A stretch of 27,890 nt of DNA from Lachnospiraceae bacterium UBA3386. Lineage in GTDB: Bacteria; Bacillota; Clostridia; Lachnospirales; Lachnospiraceae. Positions 16,372 through 24,614 of the stretch are shown here, in pieces; positions within the stretch are counted from its first letter, which is position 1, and the number at the start of each line of letters is the position of its first letter. The stretch is taken from NCBI GenBank assembly GCA_002358875.1, contig DEPS01000048.1:1-27890 (forward strand), read 5' to 3'. The translations under genes were made by a program, and so were the position numbers. Below the pieces are notes generated by a model, which saw only the letters and a list, made by a program, of their open reading frames with translations, did not search any database and had not been told where the DNA came from.

Positions 16372-16821
16372 TCACTCTGCGCTGACGCGGTCCAGGATCT
16401 TGTACAGCAGCGAATACAAAAGCTTCGCGTCCTCCCCGGGCAGGTCAATACTGCAGGCCATACCCGCCGGAACCTCCAGAGCACGCTCCCGCAGCGCCAT
16501 CCCCTCTTTCGTGATCGTCACTGACAGATTGCGCTCGTCGCTTTTGGAACGGCTTCTCTTGAGATACCCCTTCACTTCCAGCTTCTTGAGCACGGGCGTC
16601 AGCGTTCCCGAATCCAGATACAGACATTTCCCCAGCTCCTTGACGTTCAGTTCGCCGTGCTCCCACATCGCCATCATGGTAATGAACTGTGTATAAGTCA
16701 GGTCAAGTTTATCGAGAAAGGGCTTGTATCTGCGGATGATCTCCTTTGAACAGGCATATAATGGAAAACACAGCTGGCTGCCAAGCTTTAGGCAATCATA
16801 TTTTCCTGCATCCTCCGTCAT
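16372..16821 (-). CDS. ohrR: OhrR-type peroxide-sensing MarR repressor
   Basis: A 149-residue winged-helix repressor. The N-terminal block GSQLCFPLYACSKEIIRRYKP matches OhrR in detail; quoted core QLCFPLYA holds the peroxidatic cysteine C18. The DNA-binding part includes LYLDSGTLTPVLKKLE and the wing region SKSDERN. It has five cysteines (10, 18, 24, 66, 123). C123, in VPAGMACSIDL, falls where 2-Cys OhrR proteins carry their second cysteine, so disulfide-type sensing of organic hydroperoxides is likely. A strong GGGGAGG lies upstream. No ohr peroxidase gene is in the window. OhrR-like boxes lie upstream of this gene and at trxAB, pointing to self-control and to thioredoxin as a target (inference). 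Confidence 0.88.
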   Translation of the reverse strand: MTEDAGKYDCLKLGSQLCFPLYACSKEIIRRYKPFLDKLDLTYTQFITMMAMWEHGELNVKELGKCLYLDSGTLTPVLKKLEVKGYLKRSRSKSDERNLSVTITKEGMALRERALEVPAGMACSIDLPGEDAKLLYSLLYKILDRVSAE

Positions 16822-16977
16822 AACTTACCTCCCCTGCAAATTCCATTTTCGACCCGTATGGCTGCGGGCGCAAAGCGCTCCGGACATACCGGCAGAATAA
16901 ATATTTACTGTAACAATAGTGACGGCAGACTGATCTTTATTTTGTCGTTCACCATAATTAAATTCCTGCAATGCTTC

Positions 16978-17006
16978 ACATTACAGTACAATTAAATTTA
17001 ACACAA
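16978..17006 (-). promoter_or_regulatory. Candidate ohrR promoter with OhrR-like box in the spacer
   Basis: On the minus strand TTGTGT (17001-17006) and TAATGT (16978-16983) are 17 bases apart, both only partial matches. The spacer is filled by 16987-17001, TACAATTAAATTTAA, which matches the OhrR box at 12 of 14 fixed positions. A second ACAATT starts 15 bases further on, the same phase as a tandem operator, but the rest of that copy is poor. The leader would be about 150 bases. Confidence 0.4.
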
Positions 17007-17070
17007 TTAATATATGTATACAAGCCGGAAACAACTGCCTGCGGTATTGCATTTAAATATGAACAAGAAT

Positions 17071-17108
17071 AAAAATGAGCCAGGGGACAGATCCTCTGAC
17101 TCATTTTT
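17071..17108 (-). terminator. pyk terminator
   Basis: AAAAATGAG (17071-17079) pairs with CTCATTTTT (17100-17108), with further GG/CC pairing inside the loop. Read on the minus strand it ends in a T run, about 110 bases after the pyk stop. Its loop carries CCAGGGGAC, also seen in the REP-type elements at 24707 and 26550. Confidence 0.7.
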
Positions 17109-17218
17109 AAAATAAAGGCAACTGCTCAGCATCCAGTCAGATACGGAAGTGTCTGTCAGGCAGAAGGGGCTAAAACCGCCGTCATGGATCGGAAAAAAAT
17201 CAGTCACCTTTCAGCTTT

Positions 17219-18634
17219 TTAAAAAACTTCCATGACACGGATCATGTTGGTATTACCGGTCTGTCCAAGGGGCACGCCGGCAGTGAAAACGATCTTGTCT
17301 CCCCTTTCGCAGAAGCCGGCCCTCTTGGCCGCCATGACGGCCGCTTCAAAGAGCATCTCCTCATTGTCCTCCTGAGGGATGTTAAGAGGGAAAACACCGT
17401 ACAGCAGGTTCATCTGGCAGGCAACGGTCTCGCTGATCGCACAGGAAACGATGGGGCAGATGGGTTTATATTTGCTGATGCGGCGGGCGGTGAAGCCGGA
17501 CATGGTGACGGTCACGATGGCCCTGGCGCCGATGTCCTGGGCGACCATGCATGTGGAATGGGAAATGGCAGTAGTCACATCGACAGAGACTTCAGCCGGG
17601 CGGTGCATGAAACGGCGGCGGTAGTCGATGTCGTTCTCCGCAGCCTCGGCGATCCTGGACATGGTCTTTACGGCCTCGACGGGATAAGCGCCGCTGGCAG
17701 TCTCACCGGAGAGCATGATGGCGGTTGTGCCGTCATAAATGGCATTGGCAACGTCCGTCGCCTCGGCGCGGGTCGGGCGGGGATTGTGCATCATGGAATC
17801 GAGCATCTGGGTCGCCGTGACAACGATCTTGCCGCGGGTCTCGGCCAGGTGGATGATGTGCTTCTGGTAGACGGGAACCTCCTCCATGGGCACTTCCACG
17901 CCCAGGTCTCCGCGGGCGACCATGACGCCGTCAGCGGCGTCCAGGATCTCATCGACATTGTTTACACCCTGGGTGCTCTCGATCTTGGCGATGATCTTCA
18001 TCTTGCTGCCATGGGCATCGAGGATCTTGCGGATCTCGCGTACATCGTCCGCTGTCCGTGTAAAGGAGGCAGCGATATACTCATAGCCCAGCTTGCAGCC
18101 AAACTCGATATCAGAGCGGTCCTGCTCGCTGATGAAAGGCATGGAAAGATCGGTATCGGGAACATTGACGCCCTTGTGATTGGAAACGGGACCGCCGTTG
18201 ATGACAGTGCAGTGGATCTCCGTCTCTGTGACATTTTCAACACGCAGCTCGATCAGACCGTCGTCGATCAGGATGCAGGTGCCTTTTGAAACATCCTTTA
18301 CAAGATTCTTGTAGGAAATGGAGGCGCGCTCCGAAGTGCCCATTACCTCTTCGGTCGTCAGCGTAAATCCGCTGCCCTTTTCGAGCATTACCTTTCCGCC
18401 TTCAAAATCGCGCAGACGGATCTCCGGTCCCTTCGTATCCATCAGAGTGGCAACCGGCTTTCCGAGCTCGCGGCGCACTCGCACCACGCGCTTGAATTTT
18501 TCCCTGTGTTCCTCATGCGTCCCGTGGGAAAAGTTGAACCTTGCCACATTCATTCCGGCCTCCATCAGCTCGCGGAGCTTCTCCTCGCTGTCGCTGGCAG
18601 GGCCGATCGTGCAGATGATTTTTGTCTTTCTCAT
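17219..18634 (-). CDS. pyk: Pyruvate kinase
   Basis: A 471-residue cytoplasmic enzyme converting phosphoenolpyruvate and ADP to pyruvate and ATP, the last step of glycolysis. It opens with KTKIICTIGPAS and shows ARFNFSHG, LMDTKGPEIR, the active-site lysine region KIIAKIES, MVARGDLGVEVP and TATQMLDSM. It ends right after the allosteric C domain (ITAGxP-like FTAGVPLGQTGNTNMIRV), so it lacks the extra phosphohistidine domain found on Bacillus pyruvate kinase. AGGAGG lies five bases before the ATG. It is a single gene with its own terminator. Upstream there is a TATACT (18775-18780) but no well-spaced -35. Confidence 0.97.
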   Translation of the reverse strand: MRKTKIICTIGPASDSEEKLRELMEAGMNVARFNFSHGTHEEHREKFKRVVRVRRELGKPVATLMDTKGPEIRLRDFEGGKVMLEKGSGFTLTTEEVMGTSERASISYKNLVKDVSKGTCILIDDGLIELRVENVTETEIHCTVINGGPVSNHKGVNVPDTDLSMPFISEQDRSDIEFGCKLGYEYIAASFTRTADDVREIRKILDAHGSKMKIIAKIESTQGVNNVDEILDAADGVMVARGDLGVEVPMEEVPVYQKHIIHLAETRGKIVVTATQMLDSMMHNPRPTRAEATDVANAIYDGTTAIMLSGETASGAYPVEAVKTMSRIAEAAENDIDYRRRFMHRPAEVSVDVTTAISHSTCMVAQDIGARAIVTVTMSGFTARRISKYKPICPIVSCAISETVACQMNLLYGVFPLNIPQEDNEEMLFEAAVMAAKRAGFCERGDKIVFTAGVPLGQTGNTNMIRVMEVF

Positions 18635-18939
18635 TGATACCTCCTAAACCGGATGACCCGGGAACATGCCTGCAGCATCTGCCGTCTGATCACACTCGCC
18701 TGCAGGCTTAATAACTGATTCCCTGTTATTTTAATGAATTTCAAAAGTGGATGCATTTACGCGGCTTCTACCATAGTATAACTGATGAAAAGATTCTGCG
18801 GTATGTCAAATTAGGTCAAAAAATATATCTTATGTGTGTAAGTTAGACGTCACATTTGTGCCGGCCCCGGCATATTTTTGTGCGCCATGCACAAAAAACC
18901 GCCTCTGTTTTTTGACAAGGAGATGCCCTCGGGCAGAAC
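18635..18939. other. Gene-free region between pyk and the Gfo/Idh gene
   Basis: It must hold the pyk promoter. I see TATACT (minus, 18775-18780) and two TTGAC hexamers on the minus strand (18805-18810 and 18814-18819), but their spacing of 24 or more bases does not fit one standard promoter. Two adjacent hairpins lie at 18859-18897. No gene is seen. Confidence 0.6.
18859..18897. repeat. Two adjacent hairpins downstream of the Gfo/Idh gene
   Basis: TGCCGG/CCGGCA (18859-18872) is followed on the plus strand by TATTTTT. It abuts a 9-bp perfect stem TTTTTGTGC/GCACAAAAA (18875-18897) with a five-base loop. It may end the minus-strand oxidoreductase transcript, though no T run follows the stem in that direction. 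Confidence 0.5.
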
Positions 18940-19920
18940 TTAAATTTCCTCAGGATAATAAAGTCCCCATTCTTTTCTCAGGGCCGTCATGATATCCATG
19001 ACATCTTTGGAATAGCGCAGCTTCATGAGCCCGGCATCGCCGGTCAGGACAGCGTTTTCCATATCCGTCAGTTCGTAGTAGAGGGCATTTTCCGTCCCGC
19101 CCGCTGTGATCTCCCTCTGTTCGCCGGTTGCAGCGTCGGTGATCACTGCTTTTGCCGCCCGGGGAAATTCCATGATCTCGATATAGCCCTTTTCGCAGCT
19201 GATCATGGCACGCTTGGGCTGCTTGGAATGAAGGCTCAGGGCAGCAGCCGCCATCTGTCCCGCGCTGTTCTGCAGAAGGATCGTCGCCTGCTCGTCCACA
19301 CCGGTAGGCGCCGGCCTCCACTGGCTTGAGATCCGGGACGGCGCTTCTTCCATAAAGCTCCGCACGATGCTGAGGGCATACACGCCGATATCGAGCAGGG
19401 CGCCTCCCGCCAGAGAGCGGTTAAAGAAGCGGTTTTCCATATTGTACTCTTTAAAGCTTCCGAAATTGACCGTGATCATCTGCACCCTGCCCAGCTCCCC
19501 GCTTTCGACGATCCGCCAGAGCTCCTTGTACAGGGGCATATGCCAGATGGTCATCGCTTCGGCAAGGACCAGTTTTTTGCTCTCTGCAAGCTCTATCATC
19601 TCATCAAGCTCCCCGGAATTAAGGGTGATCGATTTCTCCACGAGCAGATGTTTACCGTTCTCCAGGGCTTTTTTCATAAAACCATAGTGGGTGTTATGGG
19701 GGCTTGTGATATAGATGATATCAACCTGATCATCCGTGAACATTTCGTCTATTGAACTGTAGACTTTTTCAATGCCGTATTTTTCCTTAAAGGCGACCGC
19801 TTTTGAATAGGTGCGGTTGCCGACAGCGTAGAGAGACTTTCCCATCTTCTGCAGTCCCGCAGCCATTTCATTGGCGATCACACCCGTCCCCAGCACGGCC
19901 CATTTTAAATCCTTCGACAT
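18940..19920 (-). CDS. Gfo/Idh/MocA-family oxidoreductase
   Basis: A 326-residue NAD(P)-dependent dehydrogenase, probably acting on a sugar or cyclitol-type substrate. The N-terminal Rossmann fold has AVLGTGVIANEMAAGL (about 9-24) and the hinge EKS at LLVEKSITLN, where most relatives have EKP. The C-terminal domain has GGALLDIGVYALS with the usual Asp before the Gly of the family's GGxxxDxGxH, though Tyr replaces the His. Those two changes mark the subgroup resembling dihydrodiol dehydrogenase-type proteins and leave the substrate open. GAGGAGGG precedes the ATG at six bases. It appears monocistronic. Confidence 0.88.
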   Translation of the reverse strand: MSKDLKWAVLGTGVIANEMAAGLQKMGKSLYAVGNRTYSKAVAFKEKYGIEKVYSSIDEMFTDDQVDIIYITSPHNTHYGFMKKALENGKHLLVEKSITLNSGELDEMIELAESKKLVLAEAMTIWHMPLYKELWRIVESGELGRVQMITVNFGSFKEYNMENRFFNRSLAGGALLDIGVYALSIVRSFMEEAPSRISSQWRPAPTGVDEQATILLQNSAGQMAAAALSLHSKQPKRAMISCEKGYIEIMEFPRAAKAVITDAATGEQREITAGGTENALYYELTDMENAVLTGDAGLMKLRYSKDVMDIMTALRKEWGLYYPEEI

Positions 19921-20046
19921 GCATTTCCCTCCTCGTCCTTCACACCTGTCCGGGCCTGTTTTTCATCTCAATCCCGGCTGCCATGCAGGCGCCTTCTTTT
20001 TTCACCGCATTACCCCCTGCCGCTGCACTTTTTTAATTACTGCTCG

Positions 20047-20277
20047 TTACTGTTCTTCTCTCCACTCAATACACAGCTTTATGAATTTTCCCATCAGGGG
20101 AATGTAGGTCGCCAGAAAAACGGCCAGCGCACATTTCGTCACAGGCTTCTTGTTTTCCTCACTGATCTGCATCCCAATGATCAGTCCGAGCGAGAGCAGG
20201 CAGAATTTCAGGATGGCAATGGTCTTCCAGTCACTTGTTTTTACATAACGGTCAGCAATAGATAAAACTGTTTTCAT
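20047..20277 (-). CDS. Small two-helix membrane protein
   Basis: 76 residues with two hydrophobic segments (IAILKFCLLSLGLIIGMQI, about 20-38; CALAVFLATYIPLMGKFI, about 49-66) joined by a charged loop. Relatives in Lachnospiraceae carry the label permease of phosphate ABC transporter, a name that I believe was inherited rather than tested. An AGAGAGG lies nine bases before the ATG. No ABC component is nearby. It is divergent from hflX, and the 285 bases between them hold the hflX leader. Confidence 0.72.
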   Translation of the reverse strand: MKTVLSIADRYVKTSDWKTIAILKFCLLSLGLIIGMQISEENKKPVTKCALAVFLATYIPLMGKFIKLCIEWREEQ

Positions 20278-20365
20278 GTAGCTAAACCTCTCTTTCTAAC
20301 ATATACGTCTGGCAAAAATCGCCATCAATGCGGTATAAACGTCGTTACTGGGCAGACATTTAAAC

Positions 20366-20394
20366 TTGTGACACGTACAGGGTTATGTTAACAT
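20366..20394 (+). promoter_or_regulatory. Candidate hflX promoter
   Basis: TTGTGA (20366-20371) and TAACAT (20389-20394) are separated by 17 bases, which would start transcription near 20400. Both hexamers are imperfect. Confidence 0.4.
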
Positions 20395-20544
20395 GATATC
20401 CGGATATTTGTTTAATAACAAGCCCGTGACCCGCGATTTTTGCGACAGGCTTTAAGGCTTGGAGGATTCCCTTTCAGGCTACCTGCTCTCCGGTGCGGGC
20501 TGACACTTTTAACAAGTCAAAAAACTTCCAAAAAGTGATTTTTT
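20393..20544 (+). promoter_or_regulatory. Structured hflX leader (candidate attenuator)
   Basis: AGCCCG (20421-20426) pairs with CGGGCT (20496-20501), extended by ACC/GGT one step in, closing an 80-base domain that includes CAGG/CCTG (20475-20485). A terminator hairpin follows at once. A 20-codon open frame, ATG at 20393 to TAA at 20455, runs into the 5' arm of the large stem, though its ATG overlaps the candidate -10 and would need an earlier transcript start. Antibiotic-responsive attenuation by a short leader frame is known for an hflX homologue in Listeria; this layout is compatible with that but not proof. Confidence 0.45.
20504..20544 (+). terminator. Intrinsic terminator 18 bases before the hflX start
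   Basis: Outer stem CACTTTT (20504-20510) / AAAAGTG (20531-20537), inner AAGT/ACTT (20514-20517, 20524-20527), then A and six T (20539-20544). The stem is AT-rich and so of modest strength. Its place directly before the hflX ATG, with no plus-strand gene upstream, argues for conditional use. Confidence 0.55.
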
Positions 20545-20562
20545 ACAGTTAAACAGTCAATT

Positions 20563-22092
20563 ATGAAATATGATACAAATAACATTTCTGCCGATCAGGA
20601 CTCCCTTTTTATAAATTGGGGAAAAAGCAAAAAAACCCCGGAAGTCCGTGATTCTTACGACGGAAGGCCCGGGGCGATCCTGGCAGGCTGCAATACCGGC
20701 ATGGATACGCGAAAGTATGAGCGCGCCATGGCTGAGCTCTCCGGCCTTGCCAAGGCATGCGGACTCAGAGTAGTCTCCACCCTCATCCAGAACGCCCCGC
20801 AGGTCACGCATGCGACTTATCTGGGGAGCGGCAAGGTGCAGGAGCTGAAAAACGAGGTCGAGCTCATGGATGCGGACATCGTGCTCTTCAACGAGGCCCT
20901 CACACCCATGCAGACGCGAAATCTCGAAAAGGAGCTGGACACGGAGGTCCTCGACCGCACCGGGCTCATCCTGCAGATCTTTGCCTCCAGGGCCCGGACC
21001 CGCGAAGCCAAGCTTCAGGTGGAATCCGCCCGGCTTCAATACATGCTGCCCCGCCTTGTGGGCATGCGGGCTTCTCTGTCACGGCAGGGAGGCGGAAGCG
21101 GGCGCCTCTCCAATAAAGGCGCGGGCGAACAGAAGCTGGAGCTGGACCGGCGCCGCATCGAACACCGCATCGCGGAGCTCTCCCGCGAACTGGAGGTGGT
21201 GGAGCGCGAGCGGGCTACCCAGCGCGGCAGAAGGCTGCGCGCAGGCCTCACCCGCGTCTCACTGGTCGGCTATACCAACGCCGGAAAATCCACCGTCATG
21301 AACGCCCTGCTCGAGTACAGCGCCTGCGCCCGGTCGGGAAAAACTGCCGGATCAGCAGGTCCGGGCGCGATTGAGGGAAGGCTTCCGGATACAGCAGACC
21401 GGAAATCATTTGGAAAAGCGTTCCCGGCCTCTGCAGATCGGCGGCCATCCGGAAAAACGCTTCCGGACACAGCACCGGATACAGCCCCGGACGGAAAAAA
21501 GGTCTTCCAGGCGGACATGCTCTTCGCGACCCTCGACACCTCTGTCCGCTGCATCGAGGCTCCGGGATCAATGCCTTTTCTTCTGACTGACACAGTCGGG
21601 TTTGTCGGGGATCTGCCCCATTCGCTGGTAAAGGCCTTCCGTTCCACCCTGGATGAAGTCCGCTACTCAGATCTGCTGCTGGAGGTCGTTGATTTTTCCG
21701 ACCCGGACTATCGGGAGCAGATCGAAGTGACGGCGAAGACCCTGAAGGAGATCGGGGCTGACAGGATCCCTGTCGTTTACCTCTACAATAAGACGGATCT
21801 CGTGGAAAAAGACCGTCCCGTCCCGGCATCCATCCCCAGCCGCAGAGGCGACATCCTGTATCTCGCCGCCGGAAAGGGGATCGGGATCCCGGAGATCCTC
21901 ACGCTCATCGATGACGCCCTTGACGAGGACCGCTTTACCGGCGACATACTGATTCCTTACACAAAAGGCGGCCTCCTGCAGAAGATCCGAAACTGCGGCG
22001 TCATTTTTTCAGAAGAATATCTGGCGGAAGGGATCCGCGTCCGGTTCCGCTGCCGCAAGGAGGACGCGGAACGTTTCCGTCTCCTGCAATAA
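20563..22092 (+). CDS. hflX: Ribosome-associated GTPase HflX
   Basis: A 509-residue GTPase that in other bacteria splits or rescues stalled 70S ribosomes. The N-terminal domain starts at GAILAGCNTG (about 37-46) and includes the RNA-binding-type stretch ATYLGSGKVQEL and RRIEHRIAELSREL. The G domain has GYTNAGKST (236-244), LFATLDTSVR, DTVGFVGDLP (343-352) and NKTD (409-412). An insert of about 58 residues (254-311) built of 12-13-residue repeats sits between the P-loop helix and switch I. No ribosome site is seen before the ATG at 20563 (an in-frame stop eight codons upstream rules out a longer form), so initiation may be weak or controlled. A terminator hairpin lies in the leader. The M13 peptidase follows 54 bases later. 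Confidence 0.95.
   Translation: MKYDTNNISADQDSLFINWGKSKKTPEVRDSYDGRPGAILAGCNTGMDTRKYERAMAELSGLAKACGLRVVSTLIQNAPQVTHATYLGSGKVQELKNEVELMDADIVLFNEALTPMQTRNLEKELDTEVLDRTGLILQIFASRARTREAKLQVESARLQYMLPRLVGMRASLSRQGGGSGRLSNKGAGEQKLELDRRRIEHRIAELSRELEVVERERATQRGRRLRAGLTRVSLVGYTNAGKSTVMNALLEYSACARSGKTAGSAGPGAIEGRLPDTADRKSFGKAFPASADRRPSGKTLPDTAPDTAPDGKKVFQADMLFATLDTSVRCIEAPGSMPFLLTDTVGFVGDLPHSLVKAFRSTLDEVRYSDLLLEVVDFSDPDYREQIEVTAKTLKEIGADRIPVVYLYNKTDLVEKDRPVPASIPSRRGDILYLAAGKGIGIPEILTLIDDALDEDRFTGDILIPYTKGGLLQKIRNCGVIFSEEYLAEGIRVRFRCRKEDAERFRLLQ
21322..21495 (+). repeat. Repeat-built in-frame insertion inside the HflX G domain
   Basis: The encoded segment reads as three related 12-14-residue units, GRLPDTADRKSF, GKAFPASADRRPS and GKTLPDTAPDTAPD, preceded by a Gly/Ala-rich linker. 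At the DNA level CTTCCGGA(T/C)ACAGCA recurs at three places. Other HflX proteins join these flanks directly. Confidence 0.75.
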
Positions 22093-22146
22093 TCACAGTG
22101 CATTTCTCTGTTCTGACCGCCTTTAAATAAAATAGAGGAAACCCTT

Positions 22147-24552
22147 ATGAAAAAAAATCACTGCTCACCCATCTTCGTCCTTTCCCGCAGACCTCTGATG
22201 CGGGCATGCGCCCTGCTTGTTTTGGTCTGCATAACGATCTGCAGCCTTTCCGGCTGCGGTTATCCCGCTCCCTCTGCTTCAGGATCAGGCCCGGCGCAGA
22301 CCGCACAGGATGCTTCAGGGGACGCACAGGATCAGGACTATTTACAGGCAGGCTCCGGTGCCACTCAGGATCAGGACAATTTACAGGCAGGCTCCGGTGC
22401 CGCTCAGGATCAGGACAACACCCGGGAAGACAGCCGTGCCTCTTCCGGCTCTGCGCAGAGTCAGAATACCGCTCCCATCACTCTTCCTTATGAAGATCCC
22501 GACCCGGCAGAAGCCGCGAGCGCATACCCCTGGATCTGCTCGGATCTGGTCAGCAATGTCGGGGCACTAAACAGCCTGTCCCTCGCGGATGATTTTCACG
22601 CCGCGGTCAACAGGGACTGGCTCTCCTCAAACGAGATCCCTTCCGGCTACGTCTCCTACGATACCTTCACGGAGAGACAGCTGGAGGTTGATAAAGAACT
22701 CCGGCAGATCATGGAGGGGGACGTTGCCATTTCTGATCCTGACATTCAGAAAAGCCACAGGCTCGTGAAAGACTATTACAGCATGTGGCTCGACTGGGAT
22801 ACCAGGGATGCTCTGGGCATGAAACCCCTGCAGGACGTCCTCGCGCCCCTCGACGCCGTAAATAGCCTGGAGGAGATGACCGCTTACCTGTCCGATCCGC
22901 TCACGACGATCGAGGCTCTTTCCCTCTGCTCCTCCTACACATCCGCCAACCTCAACGACGCGGACAACTATGCTGTTTACATCAGCCCTCCCTCCCTCGT
23001 TTTTTCTGATCCGAGTTATTACAAGACGCTTGACAGCAGCAGCTGGAAAACACAGCCCCGCTACATGTATGCCGCAGGCTACATGCTGGAACGACTGGGC
23101 TATTCCGACGACGAACGTGACCGGATCCTGCAGGATAGCTATGCCTTTGAATGTGAAATGGCAGACCATATGATGACGACTGCGGAACAGCACTCAGAGG
23201 ACTACCTCACCCGCTGCAACAACCCCAGGACCCTTGCGGAGCTTGAAAAGGAACAGGGTTACTTCCCCCTTACCAGCATGCTGGAAGCTGCCGGTGTCGC
23301 CCATTCAGAGGTCTTTATCCTGGAACAGCCCGACTGGCTTGCCTGCATGGCCTCTATATATGACGAAGCGCATTTGAGCAAAATAAAATCCTACCTGCTG
23401 GTCCAGGATGTCCTTCAGTTTATCGAACTTCTCGACCGCGACTGCTACGACCGGATGACCCTGGTCCGCAACGTCCTCTCAGGCTCCTCCGGACAGGTGG
23501 ACGACAAAAAAGCCGCCGCAGATGCTGTAAACAGTGTTCTGCCTGAGGAACTGGGCGAAGTATATGCCAAGATCTATGTTTCTGACAAAACACGTAAAGA
23601 TGTAACCGCGCTGATAACAGACATCATCCAGTACTACCGCATCATGCTCAAGAGTGAGGATTTCCTGTCCGATGCCACCAAAGCGGCGGCGGTCAAAAAA
23701 CTGGACAGCATCACGGTCCGTGTCGCCAGCAAAGAAGATGATGCCGAAGCATCGTCTGAAGCGGCAACGTCAGACCGGTCCGGTCCGGCCTCCGAATATT
23801 CCGAAAGCTCCGGCAGCCATGTTCTCGATTTTGCCGGTCCTCAGGCCGGCGGAAACCTGGTTGCAGCCCGAATCGCTATTTCCGAGCACACCTGCAAAAA
23901 GATTGCGGAGAAAGTGAACAAATCTGTGGACAGGACAGAATGGATCGCCTCTCCCCAGAACGTCAACGCCTACTACTATTCGCTTGACAACTCCATCAAC
24001 ATCCCCGCCGGGATACTGGGAGGCACCTTCTATAACGACGAAATGTCCTACGAGGAAAAGCTTGCCCGCGTCGGCGTCATCGCCGCCCACGAGATCTCCC
24101 ATGCCTTTGACACCACGGGCCGCCAGTATGACGAACACGGCAATCTCCGCAACTGGTGGACGGAAGAGGACTACCGGCAGTTCCATGCCCGGGCCCAGAA
24201 ACTGGTCGACTACTACAGCGGCTTCGAACCCATCCCAGGCTACCCCGCCAATGGCAGTGCCATAGACACCGAAGCCATCGCAGACCTCACCGGCGTAAAA
24301 TGCATGCTGCAGATTGCCGCACAGGACAAAGACTTTGACTACGACATCTTCTTCCGCTCCTTCGCCTCCATCTGGCGCTGCCTGACCACGGCAGAAACGG
24401 AAGCCTATTCTATCGAGCAGGACAACCACCCCTGCGCCTACCTGCGCACCAACGCCGTTGTCGTACAGTTCGAACAGTTCCACAAAACCTACGGCACACA
24501 GGAGGGCGACGGCATGTACCTGGCTCCCGAATACAGGCTGGAGGTGTGGTAA
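22147..24552 (+). CDS. M13-family zinc metallopeptidase, lipoprotein
   Basis: An 801-residue neprilysin/PepO-type endopeptidase anchored outside the membrane. A lipoprotein signal ends at LSGC (C37). Residues about 45-115 are a Gln/Asp/Gly/Ser-rich linker with two and a half 13-residue repeats. The catalytic part carries NAYYYS (about 607), the zinc motif HEISH in VIAAHEISHAFD (about 648), and the third ligand region ETEAIAD (about 708). The C-terminus is EVW rather than the CxxW seen in many relatives. A second low-complexity insert lies at about 530-570. Length is greater than PepO (about 630) mainly because of the linker and insert. AGAGGAAA precedes the ATG. It may be co-transcribed with hflX, but a TAAAAT at the 3' end of the gap leaves room for its own start. 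Confidence 0.93.
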   Translation: MKKNHCSPIFVLSRRPLMRACALLVLVCITICSLSGCGYPAPSASGSGPAQTAQDASGDAQDQDYLQAGSGATQDQDNLQAGSGAAQDQDNTREDSRASSGSAQSQNTAPITLPYEDPDPAEAASAYPWICSDLVSNVGALNSLSLADDFHAAVNRDWLSSNEIPSGYVSYDTFTERQLEVDKELRQIMEGDVAISDPDIQKSHRLVKDYYSMWLDWDTRDALGMKPLQDVLAPLDAVNSLEEMTAYLSDPLTTIEALSLCSSYTSANLNDADNYAVYISPPSLVFSDPSYYKTLDSSSWKTQPRYMYAAGYMLERLGYSDDERDRILQDSYAFECEMADHMMTTAEQHSEDYLTRCNNPRTLAELEKEQGYFPLTSMLEAAGVAHSEVFILEQPDWLACMASIYDEAHLSKIKSYLLVQDVLQFIELLDRDCYDRMTLVRNVLSGSSGQVDDKKAAADAVNSVLPEELGEVYAKIYVSDKTRKDVTALITDIIQYYRIMLKSEDFLSDATKAAAVKKLDSITVRVASKEDDAEASSEAATSDRSGPASEYSESSGSHVLDFAGPQAGGNLVAARIAISEHTCKKIAEKVNKSVDRTEWIASPQNVNAYYYSLDNSINIPAGILGGTFYNDEMSYEEKLARVGVIAAHEISHAFDTTGRQYDEHGNLRNWWTEEDYRQFHARAQKLVDYYSGFEPIPGYPANGSAIDTEAIADLTGVKCMLQIAAQDKDFDYDIFFRSFASIWRCLTTAETEAYSIEQDNHPCAYLRTNAVVVQFEQFHKTYGTQEGDGMYLAPEYRLEVW
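22327..22416 (+). repeat. 39-bp tandem repeat in the M13 peptidase linker
   Basis: CAGGATCAGGAC recurs at 22327, 22366 and 22405, a period of exactly 39 bases, encoding 13-residue units such as DNLQAGSGAAQDQ. Two full copies and a partial third differ at only a few bases, so the duplication is recent or kept uniform. Confidence 0.9.
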
Positions 24553-24614
24553 AGGCTTTCAATGTCCATATACGACACAAACCGCATATACACAGCAACC
24601 CGCATTTACGCCAA

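Larger units (their letters stand above)
16822..17218. other. Gene-free region between ohrR and pyk
   Basis: This 397-base stretch holds the ohrR leader and upstream boxes (16978-17016) and the pyk terminator (17071-17108). A 66-codon open frame on the minus strand spans both and lacks a ribosome site, so I do not call it a gene. I see no ohr gene and no RNA gene here. Confidence 0.7.

Noticed and set aside
15246..16385. 379-codon plus-strand open frame opposite the tRNA editing gene
   Set aside because: Covers conserved zinc motifs on the other strand and has no start signals.
17007..17207. 66-codon minus-strand open frame between pyk and ohrR
   Set aside because: It contains the pyk terminator and reaches the OhrR-like boxes, with no ribosome site.
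20393..20455. 20-codon upstream frame called as a gene
   Set aside because: Its ATG overlaps the candidate -10 and has only a weak ribosome site, so it is mentioned under the leader but not annotated as coding.
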